DNA of 64,000 nucleotides from Bacteroides intestinalis DSM 17393 (GCF_000172175.1 NZ_ABJL02000008.1:3224001-3288000), one strand, 5' to 3'; positions 45,128 through 54,469 are shown, counted from the stretch's first letter. The notes: generated by a model from the letters alone, not told the origin. Program-made: numbers and translations.

Positions 45128-46465
45128 ATGGATTTTAAACTACATAACGGAAGCGGAAGTCTCTGCTGCAAAAGTTGCGGCAGGCAAGACAAGCAACTGA
45201 ACACCTACGACTGGCTGGCCGACATTCCCGGAAACGGAGAAGAAAGCGACCTGGTAGAAGTTCAGTTCAAGAATACCCGCAAAGGATATTTCCGCAATAG
45301 CAACCATATACCTCTTGAAAAGGGCGACATCGTGGCCGTAGAAGCAACGCCTGGACATGACATCGGTGTAGTGACCCTAACCGGACGCCTTGTTCCGCTG
45401 CAAATGCGAAAAGCTAACATCAAGTCTGAGGCTGATATCAAGCGCATCTATCGCAAAGCCAAGCAGGTAGATATGGACAAATATAATGAAGCCAAGGGAC
45501 GCGAGCATGACACCATGATACGTGCCCGGCAGATTGCCCTCAACCTGAATCTCAACATGAAAATCGGTGATGTGGAATATCAGGGAGACGGCAACAAAGC
45601 TATTTTCTATTATATTGCCGACGAACGTGTAGACTTCCGCCAGCTGATCAAGGTATTAGCAGATGCTTTCCATGTCCGTATTGAAATGAAGCAGATTGGT
45701 GCACGCCAGGAGGCCGGACGAATCGGTGGCATCGGTCCTTGTGGACGCGAGCTCTGCTGTGCCACCTGGATGACTTCCTTCGTGTCAGTATCCACAAGCG
45801 CCGCCCGTTATCAGGATATTTCTCTCAATCCGCAAAAACTGGCAGGACAATGTGCCAAACTGAAATGCTGTCTCAACTATGAAGTGGACTGCTATGTGGA
45901 AGCTCAGAAGCGTCTTCCTTCCAGGGAGATCGAGTTGGAAACCAAAGACGGTACTTTCTATTTCTTTAAGGCAGATATTCTGAGCAATCAGATAACCTAC
46001 TCTACCGACAAGAACATTCCTGCCAATCTGGTAACAATCAGTGGTAAGCGTGCATTTGAAATCATCGGTATGAACAAACGGGGTACTAAACCAGAAAGTC
46101 TTGTAGAAGAAGCACGCCAAGTGGAACCCAAGAAGCCAATAGATTTGTTGGAACAGGAAAGCTTAACCCGCTTTGACCGTAGCCGTAAAGGTAAAAACGG
46201 CGGAGAAAATAACGGTGGTGGAAATGGAAACGGCGGTAATAACAACCGCAAGAAAAAGAAAAAAGGAAATCCGAATCAACCCGGAGATCAACAATCCAGA
46301 CCACGTCCACAAGGTGAACCGAGACCGCAAGGTGATAAGCCCAAACCACAAGGCGATCAGCGACGGGGAGAACAGCCCAGGCGCAACAAACCCAAACGCC
46401 CCAACAATCCACCCAGACCACAAGGAGAGAAACCTGTCGGAAATGAAAAACCTGCTCAAGAATAA
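45128..46465 (+). CDS. ricT: RicT/YaaT (PSP1-domain) protein with a disordered PQG-repeat tail
   Basis: 445 residues. An N-terminal Cys cluster (Cys13, Cys14, Cys17) precedes the PSP1 domain. The conserved C-G-R-E-L-C-C-A-T-W and L-K-C-C-L-N-Y-E-V-D-C cysteines occur near residues 200-260; in Bacillus such cysteines bind iron-sulfur clusters in the RicAFT complex, which acts on RNase Y. From about residue 345 the chain is low complexity: N-G-G-G-N-G-N-G-G-N-N-N, then K/R-rich, then repeats of P-(K/R)-P-Q-G. The basic tail could bind RNA. The role in Bacteroides is not known. Its end overlaps gldH by 23 nt. Confidence 0.9.
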   Translation: MDFKLHNGSGSLCCKSCGRQDKQLNTYDWLADIPGNGEESDLVEVQFKNTRKGYFRNSNHIPLEKGDIVAVEATPGHDIGVVTLTGRLVPLQMRKANIKSEADIKRIYRKAKQVDMDKYNEAKGREHDTMIRARQIALNLNLNMKIGDVEYQGDGNKAIFYYIADERVDFRQLIKVLADAFHVRIEMKQIGARQEAGRIGGIGPCGRELCCATWMTSFVSVSTSAARYQDISLNPQKLAGQCAKLKCCLNYEVDCYVEAQKRLPSREIELETKDGTFYFFKADILSNQITYSTDKNIPANLVTISGKRAFEIIGMNKRGTKPESLVEEARQVEPKKPIDLLEQESLTRFDRSRKGKNGGENNGGGNGNGGNNNRKKKKKGNPNQPGDQQSRPRPQGEPRPQGDKPKPQGDQRRGEQPRRNKPKRPNNPPRPQGEKPVGNEKPAQE

Positions 46466-46928
46466 AACATCTCTCCTGAAGAGTTTAATACTGCTGTTCA
46501 TCGCAGGCTTCCACACAGCCTGCGATGAACAGACTGTATATCATTCTTTTCAATCCCTGCCAACGGAAGGCTGGCAGCGGAATGACACACTATTCTTCAA
46601 TGTTTCGGTTGCAGACTCCGCTACACTCTACAATGTATCCGTAGAAGTAAGAAACCGGAATAATTATCCGTATCAGAATCTACCTTTACTCGTCTACTAC
46701 GACAGTCCGGAAGCCCCAAATATCAAGCGGGATACATTGGAACTGCGACTTGCTGACAATGCAGGTATTTGGTTAGGAGATGGCTGGGGTGGGTTATATC
46801 AATCAACCCTTCCAGCAGGCTTCGTCCGTATTGGAAAAGCCGGGGAATACCGCTTCAAAATCATACACCTTCTACCGGACGAAGTTCTTCCCGGTATCAA
46901 CGATGTAGGAATCAAATTAAAACGCTGA
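46443..46928 (+). CDS. gldH: Gliding-motility-type lipoprotein GldH
   Basis: 161 residues starting at ATG 46443 inside the end of ricT, chosen because it begins the signal peptide (M-K-N-L-L-K-N-K-T-S-L-L-K-S-L-I) with a lipobox-like H-T-A-C (Cys27). The rest matches the GldH pattern (P-T-E-G-W-Q-R-N-D-T-L-F-F, D-S-P-E-A-P, I-W-L-G-D-G-W-G-G-L-Y). GldH is required for gliding in Flavobacterium; non-gliding Bacteroides keep the gene, so it must have another envelope role. A perfect 15-bp inverted repeat lies within codons 18-30. It ends 12 nt inside the convergent rodA gene. Confidence 0.88.
   Translation: MKNLLKNKTSLLKSLILLFIAGFHTACDEQTVYHSFQSLPTEGWQRNDTLFFNVSVADSATLYNVSVEVRNRNNYPYQNLPLLVYYDSPEAPNIKRDTLELRLADNAGIWLGDGWGGLYQSTLPAGFVRIGKAGEYRFKIIHLLPDEVLPGINDVGIKLKR
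46494..46532. repeat. Perfect 15-bp inverted repeat inside gldH
   Basis: CTGTTCATCGCAGGC (46494-46508) and GCCTGCGATGAACAG (46518-46532) are exact reverse complements separated by a 9-nt loop. The repeat encodes the end of the signal peptide and the lipobox. It has no T-run after it. Confidence 0.95.
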
Positions 46929-48383
46929 CAGTCTCTTTTTACGTCCTGCATCAATCCGCAGGAAGATGAACAGCAAGATAGTGAATCCCCAAAGCGAAGA
47001 ACCGCCATAACTAAAGAATGGCAGCGGAATACCAATCACAGGTGTCAATCCCAGCACCATACCTACATTAATAAATAGGTGGAACAGGAATATACTAACG
47101 ACCGAGTACCCATAGACTCGACCAAAAGTAGACGGTTGCCGCTCCGCCACAGCAATCAGACGGAGTATTAATATAAGGAATAAGAGTAGCACGGCAGTAG
47201 AACCTATAAATCCTTCTTCTTCACCTACCGTACAGAAAATGAAATCTGTATCTTGTTCGGGTACATATTTCAACTTAGTCTGAGTACCGTTCAGGAATCC
47301 TTTCCCTGTCAAACCACCGGAACCGATAGCTATCTTCGACTGGTTGACATTGTATCCGGCACCAGCCAAATCTTCTTCCATGCCTAATACCACCTTGATA
47401 CGTATCTGCTGGTGAGGCTCCAATACTTTATTAAAGAAGTAATCACTGGAATATAAGAAACCGATAGAACCGATAGCAAACATACCTATCAGAAAATAAC
47501 TAAGATGACGTTCACTTAACGAAAGGAAAATAAGATACCCAACTACCAGCACACACAGTCCCCATTGCACCCAAACCAAATTAAACGGAGTCACATATTC
47601 CGATATAAAATAAGCGATCAACAACACTCCAATGGTAACTAACAATATATTGCGTACTGGTTCCCATTTCTTCTTATAAACCCACACCATTCCTGCTGCA
47701 GACAGCAAGACCATCGAGAGTACGGCAAACTCTCCTATCGGCGTCGGCGTATCGGCAATAAACACCTGATCAAAACGAATGCCTACCACAAAGTAAACTA
47801 CTGCACACAACCCGGAAAACAGAACCACACCCGGCATCCCCTCCCGATACAGAACCAAAAAGAAAGCAGTATATACCAATGCGGATCCAGTCTCTCGCTG
47901 CAAGATAATAAGCATCATCGGGAACAGAATAAGAAAAACCATCATCCAGATATTCTTCCAGTTCTTCATGGTGAACGAATAGGAATTCATATACTTGGCC
48001 AACGCCAGTGCCGTAGCAAACTTGGCAAACTCCGCCGGCTGCAAACTTACTGGCCCCATAACCAGCCACGACCTCGATCCCTTCGTATCAGGAGCTATAA
48101 AGATAGTAACCACAAGTAATATGGCAAGTGCTATATAAATCAGATAGGCAAACATATCATAAATATCATCTTCAAGCATCAACAGCACAAACCCTAATCC
48201 GAAAGAGCAGATGATCCAAACCAATTGTTTGCCTGCACGAGTGGAGAAATCCCAGAAGTCGCGGTCACCATAATCATAGCTTGCCCCGCAAACGCTGAAC
48301 CAACCGAATGCAATCAGAATCAAGTAAACACAGATTGTTACCCAATCCAGTGATTTCCATATACTATCTCTCCTCGTCACCAT
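46917..48383 (-). CDS. rodA: Rod-shape-determining SEDS glycosyltransferase RodA
   Basis: 488 residues with about ten transmembrane helices. SEDS motifs are present: A-E-F-A-K-F-A-T-A-L-A-L-A-K-Y, G-S-G-G-L-T-G-K-G-F-L-N-G-T-Q, E-Q-D-T-D-F-I-F-C-T-V-G-E-E-E-G-F and the end L-P-F-F-S-Y-G-G-S-S. It polymerises peptidoglycan glycan strands for lateral wall growth with its partner PBP2 encoded just upstream; the two genes overlap by 20 nt. It is longer than E. coli RodA (370), with an extended loop in the middle as in Bacteroidetes homologues. Confidence 0.95.
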   Translation of the reverse strand: MVTRRDSIWKSLDWVTICVYLILIAFGWFSVCGASYDYGDRDFWDFSTRAGKQLVWIICSFGLGFVLLMLEDDIYDMFAYLIYIALAILLVVTIFIAPDTKGSRSWLVMGPVSLQPAEFAKFATALALAKYMNSYSFTMKNWKNIWMMVFLILFPMMLIILQRETGSALVYTAFFLVLYREGMPGVVLFSGLCAVVYFVVGIRFDQVFIADTPTPIGEFAVLSMVLLSAAGMVWVYKKKWEPVRNILLVTIGVLLIAYFISEYVTPFNLVWVQWGLCVLVVGYLIFLSLSERHLSYFLIGMFAIGSIGFLYSSDYFFNKVLEPHQQIRIKVVLGMEEDLAGAGYNVNQSKIAIGSGGLTGKGFLNGTQTKLKYVPEQDTDFIFCTVGEEEGFIGSTAVLLLFLILILRLIAVAERQPSTFGRVYGYSVVSIFLFHLFINVGMVLGLTPVIGIPLPFFSYGGSSLWGFTILLFIFLRIDAGRKKRLSAF

Positions 48384-50229
48384 ACATTATCACACGATTA
48401 CTCATTTCTTCCGCTCTTTCCTCACTGGCAGGCGAAAGTTTTCCATTCAAATACTGTTCCATCATTAAAGCACCATAAGGTACTCCGTAGGTTGCCCCCC
48501 AACCACCATTCTCCACATAAACAGCAATAGCGATCTTCGGCTTGTCCATTGGGGCAAAACCTATAAATGCAGAGTGGTCATGTCCGCGATTCTGTGCCGT
48601 ACCCGTCTTCCCACAGACTTCTACCCCCGGCAGGATCGCCCCGGCTATACGGCAAGTAGCACTTCCGGTAACTCCCGTAACGGCAGCCCGCATACCTTCT
48701 ACAATTTCTTCATAATAAGAGCGGTCAATAGAAGTGTAACGACGTTCCCGGTAGGTACTATCCAATTCTGCATCCTGAATATCCTTCACGATATGCGGAG
48801 TCACAAAATAACCACGATTGGCAATGGTAGCTGCTAAATTTGCCATTTGCAAAGGTGTACTTAAAACTTCACCCTGACCGATAGAAATACTGATTACCGT
48901 CAATCCATTCCATGATCCACGATAGGCCTTATCATAAACACCTGCATTTGGAATAAATCCGCGTTTCTCACCCGGCAAATCCGTTCCCAGCTTATAACCA
49001 AATCCTTGAGAAACCATGTGATCTTTCCATACAGTAAGTGCATTCTGCGGCGAACCGTATTTCTTATCACCAAACATGCGATAAAGCCCCCAACAGAAAT
49101 AAGCATTACACGAAGTGGCAATTGCCGGTATCAACGGAAGTGGAGATCCATGTCCGTGACATCCCACACGCAGGCCTCCATAAATAAATCCATGAGAACA
49201 GGGAAACGATGTGGACGGCTGTATGATACCTTCTTGTAAGAATGTCAGCGCCTGGGCTGTTTTGAAAGTAGATCCCGGAGGATAAACACCCATAATCGCA
49301 CGGTTCAACAACGGCTTCTGTTTATCTTTCTGCAACATATTATGGTTTTTCCCACGCTGACGTCCGATCATCAGATGCGGATCAAAATTAGGTGCCGATA
49401 CCAGACATAAAATCTCCCCCGTTTCCGGCTCAATAGCCACAATAGCACCGATTTTATTCTTCATCAGACGCTCACCCAACATCTGCAAATCAATATCCAA
49501 TCCCAATTTCAGGTTCTTTCCCGGTATCGATGGCCGATCCAGTTTACCATCCATATAATGCCCCTGAATACGCCCGTGCGCATCACGAAGCAAAACCTCT
49601 ACCCCCTTTTCACCACGCAGGTATTTCTCATAAGACTTCTCTATACCTTGCTTACCTACATAATCACCACGGATATAATAATCATCAGCCTCAATATCTC
49701 TCATTGAAACTTCACCGATATCCCCCAAAGCATGCCCGGCAGCATTATAGGTATATTGCCGGATAGTACGCCTCTGAATATAAAAACCCGGAAATTTGAA
49801 AAGCTTTTCCTGGAATACACCGCACTCTTCCGCTGAGAGTTGCGTCATAAACACTTGATGCGTATATCTGGAATAACCGGGATTCATCCAACGGTTCTTC
49901 ACATCTTTCATTCGCTTCAGCAACTGCTCTTTCGTAATATTCAGTGTGCGGCAAAAATCGAGAGTATCCAGTTCCGTCACCTCTCGCGGCACGAATGTGA
50001 TGTCATAAGCAGGTTGATTGAACACCAGCAACTTTCCATTACGGTCATAAATCGCACCGCGTGAAGGATACTGGATTTTATTGAGGAAAGCGTTACTATC
50101 TGCGTTCTTCTTGTAAGTATCAGTCATGATCTGCAACACAAAAAGACGCATGATATAAATGATAACAATCACAATTGCTACCCCACCTATCACTAATTTC
50201 CGCTTTTCGAGTGTATAATCTTTTGCCAT
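48364..50229 (-). CDS. mrdA: Penicillin-binding protein 2
   Basis: 621 residues. One N-terminal membrane helix (about 10-32), a pedestal/dimerisation region, then the transpeptidase domain with G-S-T-F-K (catalytic Ser and Lys), A-T-S-C-N (SxN) and C-G-K-T-G-T-A-Q (KTG). It crosslinks peptidoglycan during rod elongation. The start is 1 nt from the mreD stop, and its 3' end overlaps rodA. It is in the elongasome operon mreB-mreC-mreD-mrdA-rodA. Confidence 0.97.
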   Translation of the reverse strand: MAKDYTLEKRKLVIGGVAIVIVIIYIMRLFVLQIMTDTYKKNADSNAFLNKIQYPSRGAIYDRNGKLLVFNQPAYDITFVPREVTELDTLDFCRTLNITKEQLLKRMKDVKNRWMNPGYSRYTHQVFMTQLSAEECGVFQEKLFKFPGFYIQRRTIRQYTYNAAGHALGDIGEVSMRDIEADDYYIRGDYVGKQGIEKSYEKYLRGEKGVEVLLRDAHGRIQGHYMDGKLDRPSIPGKNLKLGLDIDLQMLGERLMKNKIGAIVAIEPETGEILCLVSAPNFDPHLMIGRQRGKNHNMLQKDKQKPLLNRAIMGVYPPGSTFKTAQALTFLQEGIIQPSTSFPCSHGFIYGGLRVGCHGHGSPLPLIPAIATSCNAYFCWGLYRMFGDKKYGSPQNALTVWKDHMVSQGFGYKLGTDLPGEKRGFIPNAGVYDKAYRGSWNGLTVISISIGQGEVLSTPLQMANLAATIANRGYFVTPHIVKDIQDAELDSTYRERRYTSIDRSYYEEIVEGMRAAVTGVTGSATCRIAGAILPGVEVCGKTGTAQNRGHDHSAFIGFAPMDKPKIAIAVYVENGGWGATYGVPYGALMMEQYLNGKLSPASEERAEEMSNRVIMYGDEER

Positions 50230-50230
50230 C

Positions 50231-50731
50231 TTACTTCTTCTTCACTCCTTCTATAGCCATGATACAGGTTACAGTCAGCAACGCACTTGCCACAATTCTC
50301 AGCAGCAACGTTCCGATATGGGCGAACGAAAAGAACTCTATGGTAAGTAATATTGCATGATGAATAAAAACGCTAACAATCAAATACTTCAGGAAAGGAA
50401 CAATCCCCATCGACTTAACCGAAGGAACTATATTTTCAAGCGTATCCCGCGGTACAAACAGACGTAGGAAAGTAGGGCGTAAGAAAGCCAGAGCCACCGT
50501 AGCCGCAGCATTCATACCCGGTGTATCCGAGAAGATATCCACCGTCAATCCCAGGAAAAACGCCCACAGCATCAAAGCATTCCGCGGCGTTTCCGACTCG
50601 AATTTCAGTATGAGATAGATATATAGAAAAGGAGTGGCATATCCGGCAATATGCACATTATTCAATATCAGTACCTGCAATAGTACCAAACCGATAAACC
50701 AACCTATTTTATGCAGATAATTGAGAACCAA
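50231..50731 (-). CDS. mreD: Rod-shape-determining protein MreD (TTG start)
   Basis: 166 residues with five hydrophobic helices, and in the correct place between mreC and mrdA. The only upstream-compatible start is TTG at 50731 (M-V-L-N-Y-L-H-K-I-G-W); a stop lies in frame a few codons further up. The region just upstream is taken over by repeat arms (50735-50817), so the original initiation region may have been replaced. The protein body (L-Q-V-L-I-L-N-N-V-H-I, T-V-D-I-F-S-D-T-P-G-M-N-A-A) is well kept. Confidence 0.9.
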   Translation of the reverse strand: MVLNYLHKIGWFIGLVLLQVLILNNVHIAGYATPFLYIYLILKFESETPRNALMLWAFFLGLTVDIFSDTPGMNAAATVALAFLRPTFLRLFVPRDTLENIVPSVKSMGIVPFLKYLIVSVFIHHAILLTIEFFSFAHIGTLLLRIVASALLTVTCIMAIEGVKKK

Positions 50732-50734
50732 TTT

Positions 50735-50817
50735 GATTTACAATTTTACAATTTACGATTTACGATTGAGGTTACTCCCCTATCATTTATCACTCCTATC
50801 ACCTTATCACTCTATCA
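50735..50817. repeat. Hybrid of two unrelated repeat arms between mreC and mreD
   Basis: Positions 50735-50770 are about five degenerate 7-8 nt units of the TTTACAA/TTTACGA type. Positions 50780-50817 are about five units of the TATCAC/TTATCAC type, the same word as in the repeats at 56622 and 58759. No inverted partner of either block is present here. The second block includes the mreC stop codon. Confidence 0.75.
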
Positions 50818-51657
50818 CTTCTCCTCTTCCTTCTCCAGCGCTTTCTGCTCCTCTTGTCCGGTACGGGCAATTACCCGCACATTGCTCACCTTACCGAAAT
50901 CCGTAGCCAGTTTTATCTTCAACAGATAAGAGAGACCGTCGTGAGAATCGGACATATCATCCACCGTTCCCACCATGACTCCTGCCGGAAATACTGTGGA
51001 ATAGCCGCTTGTCACCACCGTATCACCCAAGTTGAACTCTGCATGGCGAGGTAAATCCTTCAGATATGCAAAGCGAGAATCTCCATATTCCCACTTCAAA
51101 TAGCCAAAATACTCGCTGCCTACAATCTTACAACTGATGCTCGATTTACTGTTCAGCAACGGAATAACGGTAGAGTAATGCGGAGAAGTTTTATAGACAA
51201 TGCCCACTACTCCATTAGCATCTACCACGCCCATTTCCGGACGGATACCTGCAGACGAGCCTTCATCAAGTGTAATATAGTTATCCACCCGGTTCAAACT
51301 GTTTTTGATGACATTCGCCTTGAATATTTGGTATTCTTCCGGTTCAAGCCGTTCCAGACTATAGAGCCGCACAGAGTCCATTCCTTTATTATTCAATGTT
51401 TTCTCCAGGAATGCCACTCGTTGCTCCAGCCACATATTACGGTCGAGCAAGTCCTCATTGACAGATTTCAGATGGAAATAAGAAGTTATAGTTCCCGAAA
51501 CATCGTAAACTTTCCCCGCCACACTATTGGCCGATGTGAAAAACACACTCTGCTGATAGTAATTGAAGCGGAACAATAAAACAAAACTGGCTGCCTCTAA
51601 CAGTAGAAAGAGGAACCAGTAGTTGTATTTAATAAGAAAGTTCAGTAAATTTCGCAT
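50815..51657 (-). CDS. mreC: Rod-shape-determining protein MreC
   Basis: 280 residues: one N-terminal membrane helix (about 10-30), a coiled coil (about 60-95), and the two beta-barrel domains of MreC (Y-I-T-L-D-E-G-S-S-A-G-I-R-P-E-M-G-V, G-D-T-V-V-T-S-G-Y-S-T-V-F-P-A-G). It scaffolds MreB, MreD and PBP2 in the periplasm. It ends in a run E-E-Q-K-A-L-E-K-E-E-E-K followed by TGA that falls in a repeat arm. It is 9 nt after mreB. Confidence 0.95.
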   Translation of the reverse strand: MRNLLNFLIKYNYWFLFLLLEAASFVLLFRFNYYQQSVFFTSANSVAGKVYDVSGTITSYFHLKSVNEDLLDRNMWLEQRVAFLEKTLNNKGMDSVRLYSLERLEPEEYQIFKANVIKNSLNRVDNYITLDEGSSAGIRPEMGVVDANGVVGIVYKTSPHYSTVIPLLNSKSSISCKIVGSEYFGYLKWEYGDSRFAYLKDLPRHAEFNLGDTVVTSGYSTVFPAGVMVGTVDDMSDSHDGLSYLLKIKLATDFGKVSNVRVIARTGQEEQKALEKEEEK

Positions 51658-51666
51658 ATGCCTTTA

Positions 51667-52689
51667 TTACCGCATCAAGAATGAGAAACGATCCACATTC
51701 TTCAGCGCCACACCCGTACCTTTGGCAACAGCGTGCAGGGGATCTTCGGCAATGTGGAACGGAATGTTTATCTTATCAGTTAAACGCTTATCGAGTCCAC
51801 GGAGCAATGCACCACCACCTGCCAGATAAATACCGTTGTGCACGATATCGGCATACAATTCGGGAGGCGTATTTTCCAATGCATTCAAGATAGCTGTTTC
51901 AATCTTTGAAATTGATTTCTCCAGACAGTGCGCTACTTCCTGGTAGCATACAGGCACTTCCATAGGCAGAGCCGTGATACGGTTCGGACCATGAACGATA
52001 TAATCTTCCGGAGCATCCTCACCCAGTTCGGTCAAGGCAGCACCTACATTGATTTTAATACGCTCGGCCATACGCTCGCTGACCTTCACATTGTGTTGAC
52101 GGCTCATATACTCCTGAATATCAGCAGTCAAGTCATCACCCGCAATGCGAATGGAGTTGTTGGCTACAATACCACCCAAGGAGATAACGGCAATTTCCGT
52201 AGAACCACCACCTATATCCACAATCATATTTCCTTCCGGAGCCTCCACATCAATACCGATACCGATAGCAGCAGCCATAGGTTCGAAAATCAGGTAGACG
52301 TCACGTCCGCCGGCATGTTCGGCAGAGTCGCGCACGGCACGCAGCTCCACTTCAGTACTACCTGAGGGGACACCGATAACCATACGGAGCGAAGGAGAAA
52401 ACAGACGGTTACGATTATTCACCATCTTTATCAAACCGCGTATCATCTGCTCGCAAGCATAGAAGTCGGCAATTACACCGTCACGAAGCGGACGGATGGT
52501 ACGTATGTTTTCGTGGGTCTTTTCGTGCATCATCTTTGCCTTATCACCCACGGCAATCATCTTATCGGTGCGACGGTCGAGAGCTACCACCGAAGGCTCA
52601 TCCACCACAATCTTACCATTGGTTGTGATAATGGTATTGGCGGTACCAAGGTCCATCGCTATTTCTTGCGTAAAAGAGAATAATCCCAT
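51667..52689 (-). CDS. mreB: Rod-shape-determining actin-like protein MreB
   Basis: 340 residues, standard length. Actin-fold motifs: D-L-G-T-A-N-T-I-I (phosphate 1), M-I-V-D-I-G-G-G-S-T-E-I-A-V (phosphate 2) and L-A-G-G-G-A-L-L-R-G-L (adenosine). It forms membrane-bound filaments that guide the elongation machinery. It is the first gene of the shape operon, about 90 bp after purH with an inverted repeat in the gap. Confidence 0.98.
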   Translation of the reverse strand: MGLFSFTQEIAMDLGTANTIITTNGKIVVDEPSVVALDRRTDKMIAVGDKAKMMHEKTHENIRTIRPLRDGVIADFYACEQMIRGLIKMVNNRNRLFSPSLRMVIGVPSGSTEVELRAVRDSAEHAGGRDVYLIFEPMAAAIGIGIDVEAPEGNMIVDIGGGSTEIAVISLGGIVANNSIRIAGDDLTADIQEYMSRQHNVKVSERMAERIKINVGAALTELGEDAPEDYIVHGPNRITALPMEVPVCYQEVAHCLEKSISKIETAILNALENTPPELYADIVHNGIYLAGGGALLRGLDKRLTDKINIPFHIAEDPLHAVAKGTGVALKNVDRFSFLMR

Positions 52690-52693
52690 GTTG

Positions 52694-52778
52694 TTAATTA
52701 TGAATTATAAATTATGAATTATGAAGATGACAGCATGCTCGGCGCAACTAACTCATCATTCATAATTCATCATTAATA
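52694..52778. repeat. Imperfect inverted repeat with 7-nt units between purH and mreB
   Basis: The left arm 52694-52730 contains four AATTATG/AATTATA units. The right arm 52753-52777 is CATAATTCAT-type. A 22-nt spacer lies between. It starts 4 bp from the mreB start codon and ends at the purH stop, so it occupies the whole intergenic gap, including the place for a ribosome-binding site. Confidence 0.85.
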
Positions 52779-54302
52779 TTAGTGTTTGAAATGACGAATT
52801 CCTGTGGTCACCATCGCGATGCCATGTTCGTTGCAATAGTCGAACGAAAGCTGATCCTTGATGGAACCACCCGGTTGAATAACTGCGGTCACACCTTCAT
52901 TTCCGGCAATCTCCACGCAATCGGGGAAGGGGAAAAAAGCGTCGGATGCCATCACGGCACCTTTCAGGTCGAAGCCGAAGTTCTTAGCTTTTTCGATAGC
53001 CTGCTTCAAAGCATCCACACGTGAAGTCTGTCCCACACCGCTTGCCAGCAATTGCTTGCCTTTAGCCAGTACGATAGCGTTGGACTTGCTGTTCTTCACA
53101 ATCTTGTTAGCAAAGAGCATGTCTTCTATTTCCTGTGCGGTAGGTGTTTTCGTGGTTGCAGTTTTCAAATCTTCAGGCTTCTCGATGTTCAGGTCGCGGT
53201 CCTGTACCAATACACCATTCAGGAGAGAACGGAACTGCTTCTTAGGCAGTGAGGCAGGCTTGCGAACCAGAATAATACGGTTTTTCTTCTGTCCCAGGAT
53301 TTCCAATGCGTCTACATCGTAATCAGGGGCAATAATTACTTCAAAGAAGATTTTATTGATTTCCTCAGCAGCCTCCTTATCGACCACTCCGTTTGTGATG
53401 AGCACACCACCAAAAGCAGAAACAGGATCGCCGGCCAATGCATCGTTCCATGCTTCGAGCACCGTGGGACGTGAAGCCAGACCGCAAGCATTGTTATGCT
53501 TCAATACGGCAAACGTAGTCTCTTCAAATTCATCGATCAAGTCAACGGCTGCATTGATATCGAGCAGATTGTTGTAAGAGATCTCCTTTCCGTGAATCTG
53601 GTCGAACATAGCTTCCAGATTTCCGTAGAAGTAACCCTTCTGGTGCGGGTTCTCGCCGTAGCGCAAAGACTTCTGATTATTGGCAGAGCAACGGAACGCA
53701 GAACCTTCTTCGCCATCGAAGTAGTTGAAGATGGCTGAATCGTAATGGGAAGAAACGGAAAACGCCTCTTTGGCAAACCAACGACGTTCTTCCAGCGAAG
53801 TGGTAGCTCCATGTTCCATCAACATATCGCGGAACGGCTGGTATTGTGCCTGAGAAGCAATGATAACCACATCATTGTAATTCTTGGCAGCAGCACGGAT
53901 CAGTGAGATACCGCCTATATCTATTTTCTCGATGATAGTCGGCTCGTCGGCACCGGAAGCTACGGTAGCTTCAAACGGATACAAATCGACGATAACGAGG
54001 TCTATTTCGGGAATTTCATATTTTTCTATCTGTTGCATATCCTGTTCCAGTCCGCGACGGCAGAGAATACCACCGAACACTTTCGGATGCAGGGTCTTCA
54101 CACGTCCACCCAGAATAGAGGGATACGTGGTCAAGTCTTCCACTGCTTTACAGGGATAACCCAGTGATTCTATAAACTGACGAGTTCCGCCTGTTGACAG
54201 AAACTCAACTCCTTCTTCATGCAGTTTGGTGATGATTTCATCCAAACCTTCCTTATGATAAACCGATACTAAAGCGGTTTTAATTCTTTTTGTTTCAGAC
54301 AT
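52779..54302 (-). CDS. purH: Bifunctional AICAR formyltransferase / IMP cyclohydrolase
   Basis: 507 residues. The N-terminal IMP cyclohydrolase (MGS-like fold) covers about 1-195 (L-S-T-G-G-T-R-Q-F-I-E, G-R-V-K-T-L-H-P-K-V-F-G-G-I-L). The formyltransferase half has L-R-Y-G-E-N-P-H-Q-K-G and K-H-N-N-A-C-G. It catalyses the last two steps of IMP synthesis. It has its own promoter and reads towards mreB. Confidence 0.97.
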   Translation of the reverse strand: MSETKRIKTALVSVYHKEGLDEIITKLHEEGVEFLSTGGTRQFIESLGYPCKAVEDLTTYPSILGGRVKTLHPKVFGGILCRRGLEQDMQQIEKYEIPEIDLVIVDLYPFEATVASGADEPTIIEKIDIGGISLIRAAAKNYNDVVIIASQAQYQPFRDMLMEHGATTSLEERRWFAKEAFSVSSHYDSAIFNYFDGEEGSAFRCSANNQKSLRYGENPHQKGYFYGNLEAMFDQIHGKEISYNNLLDINAAVDLIDEFEETTFAVLKHNNACGLASRPTVLEAWNDALAGDPVSAFGGVLITNGVVDKEAAEEINKIFFEVIIAPDYDVDALEILGQKKNRIILVRKPASLPKKQFRSLLNGVLVQDRDLNIEKPEDLKTATTKTPTAQEIEDMLFANKIVKNSKSNAIVLAKGKQLLASGVGQTSRVDALKQAIEKAKNFGFDLKGAVMASDAFFPFPDCVEIAGNEGVTAVIQPGGSIKDQLSFDYCNEHGIAMVTTGIRHFKH

Positions 54303-54330
54303 GGAATTGCGTATATAAGTATTTGATGTG

Positions 54331-54338
54331 CAAAGGTA
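54331..54338 (-). promoter_or_regulatory. Bacteroides -7 element (TACCTTTG) for purH
   Basis: Minus strand TACCTTTG, exact TAnnTTTG match 28 bp before the purH ATG. Confidence 0.65.
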
Positions 54339-54390
54339 CTAAAAATGTTTATTTGCACACATACTCAAACACAATAAATTAGGTATAATT

Positions 54391-54428
54391 AAAAAAGGCA
54401 GCAATCCTATTTAGGATTTACTGCCTTT
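54391..54428 (-). terminator. Rho-independent terminator after the M13 peptidase gene
   Basis: An 8-bp stem AAAGGCAG / CTGCCTTT with an inner AATCCT/AGGATT stem is followed on the minus strand by TTTTTT. It lies about 140 bp past the M13 stop, with palindrome array C between the stop and the terminator. Confidence 0.88.
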
Positions 54429-54469
54429 CTCTTTCTTTTTTGCTAAACGGAGAAGTAACCACTCCACTG

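Noticed and set aside
46173..46442. 90-codon N-terminal extension of gldH inside ricT
   Set aside because: The extension is an alternative-frame reading of the ricT basic tail; ATG 46443 starts a signal peptide with the lipoprotein cysteine at the right distance.
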